NCBI GenBank assembly: GCA_038503075.1
Contig: JBCAML010000021.1
Location: 1,302,001 to 1,366,000 of the forward strand
Source: Gyromitra esculenta
Taxonomy: Eukaryota > Ascomycota > Pezizomycetes > Pezizales > Discinaceae
Length of the DNA: 64,000 bases
Direction: 5' to 3'
Made by a program: the position numbers and the translations under genes. The notes beneath the pieces are model-generated. The model saw nothing but the letters and a program-made list of their open reading frames with translations, was not told the DNA's origin and ran no database searches. Shown piece after piece: positions 1 through 9,559 of this stretch (within the stretch, counting starts at the first letter, position 1; each line of letters starts with the position of its first letter).

Positions 1-1222
1 GCAGGACTGTTGACCCTAAGGATCTACGGGATGTATGAGTGTCCTGTGCGCAATACATTTTGTGGAGATCTAACAAGGAAGATTGAGCGCGAGGATGGAA
101 TGCTGAGCGCACGCTCCGTCAAACTGTTTGCCGGTATAACACACCATATATCCCACCGCCTCAAGAGATATTTACTAATCAGACGAGAAATCTAACAGAT
201 GGCGCTCTCGGTTCCTGGGGGGCCGCAATGCTAGAACCATACACAGACAAGCCCGATGTCAGTGGAACAATGCTAATCGAAGCCGACACTCTCACCGAAG
301 TCGTCCAACAGGTACACCCCTCACACCTCATTCACACCTCCATCCCACTAACTCCCACCAGTGGTACGCAGCAGACTACCAGATCAACATCCACGCAATC
401 GGCGACCGAGCGGCCCACGCAGCCCTCTCGGCATTCCACACAGCTCTATCCAGCTCCTGTCCATCACCAGACTATGTCTCCTCCCCATCCCACCTCGCCT
501 CAACCCTCGCCGCTTGCATCTCAACAACCCAACGCAACCTCCGCCGTCTCCGTCTAGAACACAGCCAAATCATCCACCCCGACGACCAGCGCCTAATGGC
601 ACAAATGGGCATCATCGCATCTATCCAGCCAACACACGCAACAAGCGATATGGCTTACGCGATCCACCGTCTCGGTGAGCGTCGACTCCAAGAACGCGCA
701 TATCGGATGCAGAGCTTTTTAGATATGAACGTGTCGATAATTCTCGGCAGTGACTTCCCCGTTGAGCCGCCGGAGGTGCTAGCTGGCGGGATATACGCGG
801 CTGTGACGCGGCAGGATCCGAATATTCCATTCGTGGAAGGGAAAGGATGGTACGATGAGGAGACGCTGGAATTTGCCGATGCTGTTAGTGGGTTTACGAG
901 GGGTCCTGCGGTGGGTGCGTTTATGGAGAGTAAGGGAGCGGGTGAGTTGAAGGTTGGTGGGTGGGCGGATTGGGTTGTGTTGGATATGGATATTGAGGAG
1001 TTGGATGTGAAGGCCAATCCGGAGGTGTTGAAGATGGTGAAAGTGCTGGAGACGTGGGTTGCTGGAAGGAGAGTTTATTGTAGGGAGTGTAAAGAGGAAG
1101 CGCGTGAGCTGTGGGGGTGGTGGAAGGATATTAAGGCTTGGAAAGGGTGGTGGGGGTGGGGGTTGAGGGTTGAAAAGGTTATGGCGGAGGTGGAGAAGGC
1201 GCTTGGACAGCATGGGTTATGA
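1..1222 (+). CDS. Amidohydrolase 3 (YtcJ-like) metal-dependent hydrolase, 5' truncated
   Basis: The C-terminal part of a YtcJ-type amidohydrolase, a family with a metal-dependent TIM-barrel hydrolase fold; the substrate cannot be told. The model is three exons, 1-133, 199-311 and 362-1222, with introns of 65 and 50 bp. Phases join cleanly: the first intron splits the Asp codon of a DGALGSWGAAM motif, the second is phase 0. Family motifs in order are DGMLSARSVKLF, DGALGS, IHAIGDRA, LEHSQII, QPTHATSD and SDFPVE, the last carrying the metal-site Asp expected of the family. The frame is open at base 1, so the 5' exons lie outside the window. The C-terminus is rich in Trp, Lys and Glu. I see no break in the visible part. 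Family call is firm; the enzyme's substrate is unknown. Confidence 0.85.
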
Positions 1223-1818
1223 ACCGCATGTGGTTCATTTGTTCTCTATTTCGGGTATGAGGGGGGAGTAGAAGTTGTTTGGATAGATATCGCTAGATAT
1301 CCAGTTTCTTGTTATTCACTGCCGATGGATGGATTTTAGTCAGTCTGGCAGCCTGTCGGTTCATATCATTTCTTTTCCCCCGTATCATCCCGAAATCGTT
1401 TCAGCAATTGGGGTTATTTCATCGCCTAAGCATTTTTAGTGCTACTGCTGCTACCATTGTAACTATATATTTCTTTTGTACTTTGTGGTTCACTCTCTAT
1501 TGTTCAATGGTCGAGTTGCGCTATTTTCATTCCTTACTTCTCATAGGCATACCCAACCATAGATTTCATTAGGTTTCAACCCCAACCAAGTTCCCAAGTG
1601 ACTACGGTCTTAGATAAGCTACTCGATAGATAGAATACTGCACAAGATAGACTGATTTAAGTCAGAAACCCAGGATCCGCAGAAGCTATAACGCAGTTCC
1701 CAAACTCCCCATTCAATAACCTGTGCTCACTCCTCCCATAATCAAACCTCAGTCTATCCAATGCCAACATAATAAATACATGACGGGCTAAACCACCACA
1801 ATATTGTCATTCTTGTTT
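1223..1818. other. Intergenic region
   Basis: Between the convergent amidohydrolase gene and the minus-strand gene at 1819-2364. T-rich 3' flanks; I see no supported gene, repeat or RNA. Confidence 0.5.
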
Positions 1819-2364
1819 CTACGTCCGCCACCTTCCCAACATTTCGGACTTTTTCAAAAGTTTCGACGGAGGCGCCTCGAGTCCAAACCCTCCACTTTTT
1901 CGTTTCCCTAAGGTATCACGTTCGCCATTCATACCGCTCAAGACGCCCTCGGCGACTCCTCGCCGGGATAGATCAGCTGCTACTAAGGGTTGAAGTGGAT
2001 CGTAGAAGACTTGACTAGATGAGTTCACGGCACCCCGTTCCATCTCTACTACAGGATCGCGCACTTGCACAGTGGACACCGCCGGTAGATTGGATGATCT
2101 CGCCAACATCCCGACACCTGGAACAACCCACCGACTGGTATGAGATGGCCTCAAGTGATATTTCGGGATATCCTGAGGCACCGAAAATGATTGAGGCAGC
2201 AGATCATCGTCTTCGGCCCCGTAGACATCCTGCCAATGGATCTCGCCGCCAAACAGAGTCTCTGCGGATACGTCCTTTGCGCTCTCCTTCGGGATTCTGC
2301 GTTTCTTCAGCATGGATGGACAGGATGGTTTGCCAAGTGCGCTTGGGTTACGGTCGGGTGGCAT
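1819..2364 (-). CDS. Hypothetical protein, 181 aa, basic motifs
   Basis: Single-exon reading frame of 181 codons from an ATG at 2364 to a stop at 1819. I do not recognise a family. Two basic stretches, KKRR near residue 20 and KLLKK near the C-terminus, could act as nuclear localisation signals. An acidic patch (EDDD) lies near residue 50. There is no signal peptide or membrane segment. Codon use looks coding, and the opposite-strand frames in the same place are shorter and less convincing. Expression or conservation would decide; this could still be a chance open frame. Confidence 0.45.
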   Translation of the reverse strand: MPPDRNPSALGKPSCPSMLKKRRIPKESAKDVSAETLFGGEIHWQDVYGAEDDDLLPQSFSVPQDIPKYHLRPSHTSRWVVPGVGMLARSSNLPAVSTVQVRDPVVEMERGAVNSSSQVFYDPLQPLVAADLSRRGVAEGVLSGMNGERDTLGKRKSGGFGLEAPPSKLLKKSEMLGRWRT

Positions 2365-3108
2365 GGTTGGTTAATCTTGTAATGAATAGGTGCTGAGTTG
2401 ATTCGCGTGATGGCGGATGATGACGAGAGTAGGTTGTGGGTTTTTTATGTTCTATTAATAGTCTACGCTAGATTCAAGTTAGTGACGAGGTAGTAATCTT
2501 GACGAGGCAGCCTTTTATAGCGAGATATCTGGACTTTCAAGTCTGACTTGCTTGTAACGAGATTTAATATCAGCTTAGCGTGGGTCACTAGATCCAGATC
2601 TAACTTTGAAACATATCATTGTTTTAAATATCAGCACTTTTAAATATCAACCCCACGTGTTGGAATAGTAGGTACGAGAGGGATTGGTTACTTGTATTCC
2701 TTTAATAGTTCCCAGCGTCCGTACTTCCCACTAATATCCAGCCCCCAGATTCATGCTTGAGCAGCCCCATATTATGAAGCTTCTCCAACATCACGCAGAG
2801 TCAGAATAAGCGAGTGGTATACGACGATTCGATTAGAAATGGTTTTACCTACGTGTTGTACGCGGCAATCGAGGATTTAAAATCAGATCCCTTTTCACCG
2901 GATTTATTTGCCGAACCCCAACACCAAAGTTGATACAAAGATCACAGATTCATAGGTATCACTCGTGTTTTCTCACGAGATTGTGTAGCAATCGAAAATA
3001 TATAGAAATTGTCCAGGAGCGGCTCTTGGAGAGCTTTGATATCTAAAATATTTTTTTTTATTGTTGTCTTGACGTCTCAAAGGAATTTGGAGATGGCCTT
3101 ATACTTGT
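2365..3108. other. Intergenic region left of the large transposon
   Basis: AT-rich DNA with no gene I can support. It ends at the 9-bp duplication TACAACGAC (3109-3117) that flanks the large TIR element. Confidence 0.5.
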
Positions 3109-3226
3109 TACAACGACTAGCCTCGTACCCAGGCTGTTAGGGTTAGGGTATACAGAAGCGTGGCGTCATGGCAACGGAGCTAGTCCATATTTGGGTCTTT
3201 TCAACGTTTGCTTCCTAACAGCCTGG
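3109..3226. repeat. Left TSD, TIR and subterminal inverted repeat of the large transposon
   Basis: TSD at 3109-3117, TIR at 3118-3137. A 13-bp segment overlapping the TIR, CCAGGCTGTTAGG (3129-3141), recurs inverted at 3214-3226, leaving a 72-bp loop. Within the loop, next to the TIR, is GTTAGGGTTAGGGTA, which resembles a short telomere-type repeat. The matching arrangement at the right end suggests a functional terminal structure, for example a protein-binding pair. Confidence 0.8.
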
Positions 3227-3288
3227 TGGATTTGCTCTCCAGAACCTTCACCCACAATTTGATCTCATCAATTCCTCTAGCGCTCGAT

Positions 3289-3697
3289 TCTCACGGATGG
3301 CTTCTTGTTAAGCCCTTCGGTATCCCCGAAGGTGAGCAGTGCTACTTAAGCGAGAAACCAATACGTTCGAGGAGTGCGGTATAGTCTACAGGTCCTACGA
3401 CGAGTATACTTCAAGGCGAAGTATCGGCAATGTTTCACAGCGGCAGTGAGGATTCTAAGGTAGAATCGAAGTAGAATTATAACAGATACAGCAGAAGTGA
3501 AACGAGAACGTTGCTTAAGAAAAGAAGAAAGAAAGTACAAAGAACAAACGAAATCCTTCACTTAAATACCCCGCTTTTACCCAACAAAACCCAATAGCCG
3601 ATAACACCCGAAATACAATAACATTATCTTACAACCGAAAAGCACGACAACCGTATACTCGAACCCTAGCCCTATATCCAATCCTTAATCCGTGAAA
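3289..3697 (-). repeat. 3' LTR of the gypsy element
   Basis: 409 bp, starting TCTCACGG and ending CCGTGAAA, so its ends are short imperfect inverted repeats. Apart from four transitions in the first about 60 bp it matches the LTR at 9024-9432. The pol stop codon (3685-3687) lies inside this LTR. Confidence 0.92.
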
Positions 3698-6600
3698 GTA
3701 GCCCCCCATTTTAAGCGTGAGCTCCTGCGAACCTTAGAAATAATAGCCGTCGTCGAGGAAAGAAACGCATCAAGGGCAGCAGTTTCTAGGAGATCTTCCG
3801 CGGGTTCCCAGGTGGGATGGGCATAGCCGGTCCACTCGACAAGGTATTGTTGTTGTCCATGGTATGTTCGTTGTTCGAGGATTTTTTCGATAAAATATTC
3901 CTCCTGTTCATTAACAACGACTGGTGATGGAGGGGGTATAACTTGTCCCGGAAGAGGATCGTTGGCAGCAGGTTTTAACAAAGAAACATGAAAAACAGGA
4001 TGGTATTTAACTGAAACGGGAAGATCAATTTCATAGGCAAAAGGGGATATTATCTTCTTAATAAGATAGGGTCCCATCCACTTCCAGTCCAATTTTCGAG
4101 CATTGCGTGTTGTCCTAATGTTCTTCATTGAGACGAAGACCTGATCGTCGACTTGATAGGACGGGGCTGGCGTACGATGCTTATTAGTGGCAGTTTCCTG
4201 GATATCTTGTGCCGTCCTTATTTGCGTTCTTAAATGGTCATATAAGTCTTGCATGGTCTGAGCAAAGGAGGCCGCATCGAGGCTTTGGGAAGAAGCCTTC
4301 ACAGGAACTATGGAGGTATCAAAACGTGGGTGGTAGCCGTAATTTGCAAAGAAAGGGGAGGCTTTAGTACTGGCTGACTCTTGGTTGTTGGCCGAGAATT
4401 CAGCCATCGGTAGCCACTTGCTCCAGTCTTCCTGTTGATAGGACACATAGGATCGTAAGTATTGCTCCATAACGGCGTTAAGTCGCTCTGTCTGTCCATC
4501 GGTTTCAGGGTGAAACGCGGTGGACATTCGAGATTGAATTCCCAAGTGTCGGCAAAGCTCCTTCCAAAAGTGGGCCGTGAATTGGGTACCTCGATCGGAT
4601 GTAACGTATGTAGGCAACCCGTGGAGTTTCCAGACATGGTGGAGATATAGATTAGCTACCTCCCTGGAATTAACCGTAGTGTTACAGGGTATCAAGTGGC
4701 GCATTTTTGATAAGCGGTCTACTACTACCATGATCGCATCATAACCATCGGATTCTGGGAGGCCTGTAACAAAATCCATAGAAACTTCCTGCCATGGGCG
4801 ATTAGGGATGGGTAGAGGACGAAGAACACCTTGTGTACGTTGGGTAACCGGCTTAGCCTTTTGACAGATATGGCAGTTGCGTACATAACGGCCAATCGAC
4901 TCTCTCATTTTCGGCCAGTAAAATCTTCTACTTATAAGCTCGAAGGTTTTATCTCGTCCTGGGTGCCCTGCCGCGGGAGTATCGTGATGTCTTTTGATTA
5001 GTTCTAAGCGAAGGGGGTCGAAGTTTGGCACATAAAGGTTTCCTCGGTAATAGAGTTTATCGTTTTCCTCCGTGCACTCGCTAAGGGTTATTTCCTTCGA
5101 CTGTTGCTCTTTATTCTTTAGGGCTAGAAGTATTTTTTCAGGAAATTTATCAGCGATATATCCTTCCAGAAAGAGTTTTTCTAGGGGTGCATCCAGTTCA
5201 GCGGCTTCATTTGACAAAGAAGCCGATAACAAACTTAGCTTGGGATCGACATTTTCCTTCTTTAACACCACTTGGCTCTGGTGTGCCAGTCTTTCATCCC
5301 CTTCCTTGGGGAGATCTCCTGATCTCCTAGTGAGAGCATCGGGTTTCCCTCCCTGGCTTCCTGGTCGATACTTGATCACGAAGTCGAAACGTGATAGGTA
5401 TTCAGCCCATCTGGCTTGTCGACGGTTCAGTTGCTTAGTACTCATGAAGTACTCAAGGTTCTTATGGTCGCTAATGACATCGATGGGGTGCTTTGAGCCT
5501 TCTAGTTCCGGTCGCCATTCTTCAAACACTCGGATTATGGCTAATAACTCCTTGTCGTAAATCTCATAGTTGCACTCGGCGGGGGAGTGTTTCTTTGAGA
5601 AAAATGCTACCGGGTGTAATACTCCTGCATCATCGTATTGAGATAGCACTCCTCCGGATACGAAGTCGGAGGCGTCGGTTTCCACAATGATTTTTTTATC
5701 AGGGTCGAAGTGGATAAGGATCGGGGCAGTGGTGAAGGCATATTTGAGATTTTCGAAAGCTATGTCAGCTTCGACAGACTATTCGAAGAGGATACCTTTC
5801 TTGGTAAGGGCAGTAAGGGGGGCAGCCAGTTTGGAGAATCCCAAGATGAACTGTCGATAAAAATTGGCGAAGCCTAGGAATGCCTGAACATCTTTTACAC
5901 TCTTCGGTGTTCCCCATTCCCTGACGGCCTTGAGTTTCTCTTCGTCCATCTTAATGCCGTCAGGTGTGAGTATTAGGCCTAGGTATTTGGTCGTTTGTAC
6001 CTCGAACTCACATTTCTCCTCACAGGGATGACTGTTGTCCTTGTTGTCGTGCACTTTCCGGACATGGCTTTGTTCGGCGAAGGTATCACTGTAGATTTGT
6101 AATATCATCTGCGTGATGCCGTACAAAAAATATCTAGGTATTCGGTGAGGCAGTCATTCACGAATCGTTGGAAAGTTCCCGGGGCATTAGTTAGACCGAA
6201 TGGCATAACCTGGTACTCGTAAAGGCCATAGCGCGTGCGAAAAGCGGTTTTCCATTCATCCCCCTCTGCAATGCGCACTTGATGGTATCCATCACGAAGG
6301 TCTAGCTTAGTGTACCATTGTGCCTTTGCAAGTCGGTCTAGGGTTTCACGGATGAGAGGGGAAGTATAGCGATCCTTAACAGTGATAGCATTAAGGCCTC
6401 GGTAATCCACACAGAGTCGTAAGGACCCATCGGCCTTTTTGACGAAAAGGACAGGGGATCCAGCAGGAGAGGAACTAGCGCGAATAAATCCCTTCTCGAG
6501 GTTATCTTCGATATACTTCTTTAGAACGATTAGTTCTTCTCGGGACATGCCATAGAGGGGTCCGAAAGGGGCATCCTTTCCCTCCATTAGTTGTATCTTA

Positions 6601-7340
6601 TGATTATACGAACGGCGTGGGGGGAGTCCTTGAGCTTTACTCTTATCAAACATATCGAGAAAGTCGTGATACTCCTTTGGAATTCTAGATTTCCATTCCT
6701 CTTTGGTTGTCGTTTGGTCTATGATTTTATTAATCTCATAGAGGGACATGGCGTAAGCTTGTGATGTCCGTTTCCTGGTGAGGGTTCTGAAGCTAGCGGC
6801 ACCAATGAATGACATGTTGAGCCGAGGAGGTGTCGAAATGGCTGAGGTAGATACCGGAGGGGAGTATGGTGCGCAATGGGTTCTGCAGAGTTTAGAATTA
6901 AACTCAATGCGTTTTTTGGCGAAGTGGAGTTGGACGTCGTGATAGTTCATCCATGGGATTCCAAGAACGAGAGGGTAATGTCCTAGCTGAGTAACAAAGC
7001 AGGGGGCCTGTTCCTGGTGTTCTTGAATGGAGAGGTTGATGTTGGCGATATGGGTGATGTCTCCTGATGAAACTGGACGACCATCAATCACTTCAAGTTG
7101 CCTGGGGTTTTTTAAAGGTAGAAGAGGTAGGGAGTGGTGACTCGCAAAGTCTTTATCGATGAAGGCAAATCCTGAGGCTCCAGTGTCCAATAGTGCGTGA
7201 GTTTTAATGGTTTTATTATTATGGGAAATGTTACATGCTATAACGAAATGTTCCCCGTCCAATTGATCCTCCACGCACATATCCGATACTGAAAAACCCG
7301 AAATAGAAAATGCCGACAAAGGTAAAGAAATGGGAACCAA
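3685..7340 (-). pseudogene. pol: Gypsy pol: protease, RT, RNase H, integrase, chromodomain (broken)
   Basis: The polyprotein of the Ty3/gypsy element. Visible in order: aspartic protease (LLDTGASG), reverse transcriptase (CVDYRGLN, KLDLRDGYHQVRI, MPFGLTNAPGTFQ), RNase H (METDASDF, YEIYDKELLA), integrase zinc finger (H...H...CHICQ), the integrase core with its three acidic blocks (MDFVTGLP, DRGTQF, HPETDGQTERLN), a GPY-type segment (WMGPYLIKK) and a C-terminal chromodomain (YLVEWTGY...WEP). Two lesions disable it: a frameshift at about 6105-6126 that destroys the YxDD catalytic motif of the RT, and an in-frame TAG at about 5779 between RT and RNase H. From 5685 to 3685 the integrase half is an uninterrupted frame. 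The chromodomain is expected to steer insertion to marked chromatin. Confidence 0.9.
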
Positions 7341-7369
7341 GGCAGGGTCACTGGTCAGCCTTGGTTGGA

Positions 7370-8701
7370 CTAGTTTAAAGACTCATTGGAGGAGTCTGCT
7401 GATTCTAATGCAAAAAACTGGGGAGGAAGAGGTGGTGGTGGAAGAACGGAGGCGGGGGGTGTTCTATTGGCGGGTGGTGCAGTGAGGGCTCCCCTCATAG
7501 TAGGTTTTTTAGGGGCAGAGGGACAGCTGGCGTAGGAGTGATCGGGGGCGGCGCAGAACATACATTTCCCAGTGGAGCGGCGCCACTGTTTTTCTTCCTC
7601 CGAAAGCTTTCTTCTTCCATTTATCATCGTATATCGTTGATCCTGCAGGGGGCGGGACAGGTTACTGGTCCTTCCGAAGGAAAGATCCATTGGGGCAAGG
7701 CCGCCTGGTACGAATGATGAGGCAGAGACAAAGGGGGTCATCGCTTGAGAACTGAATTGTCCCATATTGTCTCTTGTATTGCCTCGTTTTTCGGCTTTTC
7801 GGGCTCGGATGCGATTGTCCAGGCGGGTAAGGGTGGTGATCATTTCCCCGAGGTTGGTGGGGACAGCGGTGGCAAATACCATGGCTTCTTTCAACTCTTC
7901 TGACATCCCGTGCTCCAAGGCATCCATCTTCGAATTTTCATCGAAGTTGAGTTGACCCATGATGCGTTGGAAATCGGCCAGGTAAGCAGAGAAGTCGCGT
8001 TTTCCTTGACGGAGCTGGTGAAGTTCCCTTCGTGCGGTACCGGTGGGGTCGGGGTCTCCAAAGGCAGTTTCTAACGCGGCGATGAGAGCGGCTGCACTGG
8101 TCCAGGTGGTGAGGCCAGAGGGAAGGACTGTGTGTCGAACTTGTTCCAGGGCTGCTCCTTCCAGACGGTTAATCGTGTAGAGAATCATGGTGTTTTCATC
8201 CGCGAACCGGTCTCTGTTAACAGCGAGTTTTGAACGAAGTTGAAGGATGAAGCCGGGGAGTTTGACTCTAGATCCATCGAATTTCTCTGGATCTGGCATA
8301 CGTTCGGAGCGATGGGTAGAAGATGTCGGCGGTGGGGGAGTGGCGGTGAGGTTTGGTGGAGCCGGCGGGGCTGAGAGATTTGCGCGGGCTTCGTTTCACT
8401 CTTGGCGGAGTCTAGCGATAAGGCTGGCTGCTTCTGTAACCCTTTGATCCTGTTGTGTGGCGTGTCGGAGGGCATTGTCGATTTGGATTTGAGCAGTGCT
8501 GAGTTTTACTTCAGCGTCTTTCTCGTTATCCTGAAGGATGCTTATTTGGTCCTCCAGGCTCTGGTTCAATTCTCGAAGTTGATTGTACAACTCAACTGGG
8601 TCGTCTCTGTATGCTTTGGCAAAGGCTTCCTTAGTGGGGAAGCCTTAGGCTGCGACGGCGGCTCCTTCTGTGTTGGAAGAGGGGTCAACGGGGGAACTCA
8701 T
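7370..8701 (-). pseudogene. gag: Gypsy gag with zinc knuckle (two nonsense codons)
   Basis: The nucleocapsid/capsid gene of the gypsy element. The likely start is the ATG at 8701. The N-terminal part (about 8396-8590) is Gln/Glu-rich and looks like a coiled coil. A retrotransposon-gag capsid domain follows (about 7700-8290). A CX2CX4HX4C zinc knuckle (CMFC...H...C) lies near 7530-7575. Two in-frame stops interrupt it: a TAA at about 8647, replacing a likely CAA, and a TGA at 8396-8398, replacing a likely CGA. Both are C-to-T changes. Pol starts in another frame 30 bp downstream. Confidence 0.85.
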
Positions 8702-8749
8702 GATGAGTTAGCGGTAGGAGGTGTAGATGAGGAAGCAACGTAATCTCAC

Positions 8750-9009
8750 TTCCTCAATTGTTGCTAGAGTCTGCGTTGTTACAGACACTTGCGACGGTAT
8801 TGACGCGGAGGTACTCGGAATCTAGCCACTCAGGTAGGACTAGCGAGGGCTCAGTGGTCTCTGTAGGTTTTCGCGATGTCAAACAAGGGAACAAACACAC
8901 AAAGGATTGATGAATCCAAGTTGTGAAACCCATGAAGTAAGTATGACTCCAAGGGGGTTTGAACACGTGGCCTTGTATGGGAAAAGGTACAGAGTATACC
9001 GCTGAGCTA
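8750..9009 (-). mobile_element. tRNA-derived SINE inserted at the gypsy LTR/leader junction
   Basis: 260 bp flanked by a perfect 20-bp direct repeat, AGGAAGCAACGTAATCTCAC (8730-8749 and 9010-9029). On the minus strand its 5' end has a perfect RNA polymerase III A box (TAGCTCAGCGG, 8999-9009) and a B-box-like GTTCAAACCC (about 8955-8964), spaced as in a tRNA. The tRNA acceptor and T stems do not pair well, so it is not a working tRNA gene. The body of about 190 bp downstream is unrelated to tRNA. Long TSDs and internal promoter boxes are the hallmarks of SINEs mobilised by LINE machinery. Insertion duplicated the first bases of the LTR and the adjacent leader. Confidence 0.75.
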
Positions 9010-9023
9010 AGGAAGCAACGTAA

Positions 9024-9432
9024 TCTCACGGATGGCTTCTCGTTAAGCCCTTCAGTATCCCTGAAGGTGAGCAGTGCTACTTAAGCGAAAAACCAATACG
9101 TTCGAGGAGTGCGGTATAGTCTACAGGTCCTACGACGAGTATACTTCAAGGCGAAGTATCGGCAATGTTTCACAGCGGCAGTGAGGATTCTAAGGTAGAA
9201 TCGAAGTAGAATTATAACAGATACAGCAGAAGTGAAACGAGAACGTTGCTTAAGAAAAGAAGAAAGAAAGTACAAAGAACAAACGAAATCCTTCACTTAA
9301 ATACCCCGCTTTTACCCAACAAAACCCAATAGCCGATAACACCCGAAATACAATAACATTATCTTACAACCGAAAAGCACGACAACCGTATACTCGAACC
9401 CTAGCCCTATATCCAATCCTTAATCCGTGAAA
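9024..9432 (-). repeat. 5' LTR of the gypsy element
   Basis: 409 bp, same length as the LTR at 3289-3697. It differs from it by four transitions, all in the first about 60 bp (coordinate sense); three fit CpG to TpG/CpA change. Followed by the TSD TCGAT at 9433-9437. Confidence 0.92.
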
Positions 9433-9559
9433 TCGATCTATAGAGAATATTAGCACGCGGAATCCTTTGCCGCAGCTTATCACAGCCCTCCGCGTACCCA
9501 ATTTCTCCAGAGCGCCTAAAAATCGATCGCGCGCAGAGAATCCTCCGCGCAGCGCATAT

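Larger units (their letters stand above)
3289..9432 (-). mobile_element. Chromodomain Ty3/gypsy LTR retrotransposon, degenerate
   Basis: Complete by structure: two 409-bp LTRs (3289-3697 and 9024-9432) and a 5-bp TSD TCGAT on both sides (3284-3288, 9433-9437). It is transcribed on the minus strand. Internal order is gag, protease, reverse transcriptase, RNase H, integrase, chromodomain, the order of chromoviruses. A polypurine run (AATGGGGGG on the minus strand) sits just before the 3' LTR at about 3700-3710. The LTRs differ at only four sites, so insertion was recent, yet gag and pol carry stops and a frameshift. It is inserted in the left end of the large DNA transposon and itself holds a SINE. 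Confidence 0.92.

Noticed and set aside
3138..3149. Telomere-like TTAGGG units
   Set aside because: Only about two units, inside the left end of a transposon; not a telomere or an interstitial array.
8943..9015. Possible functional tRNA gene on the minus strand
   Set aside because: A and B boxes are present but acceptor and T stems do not pair; the long TSD shows it is the head of a SINE.
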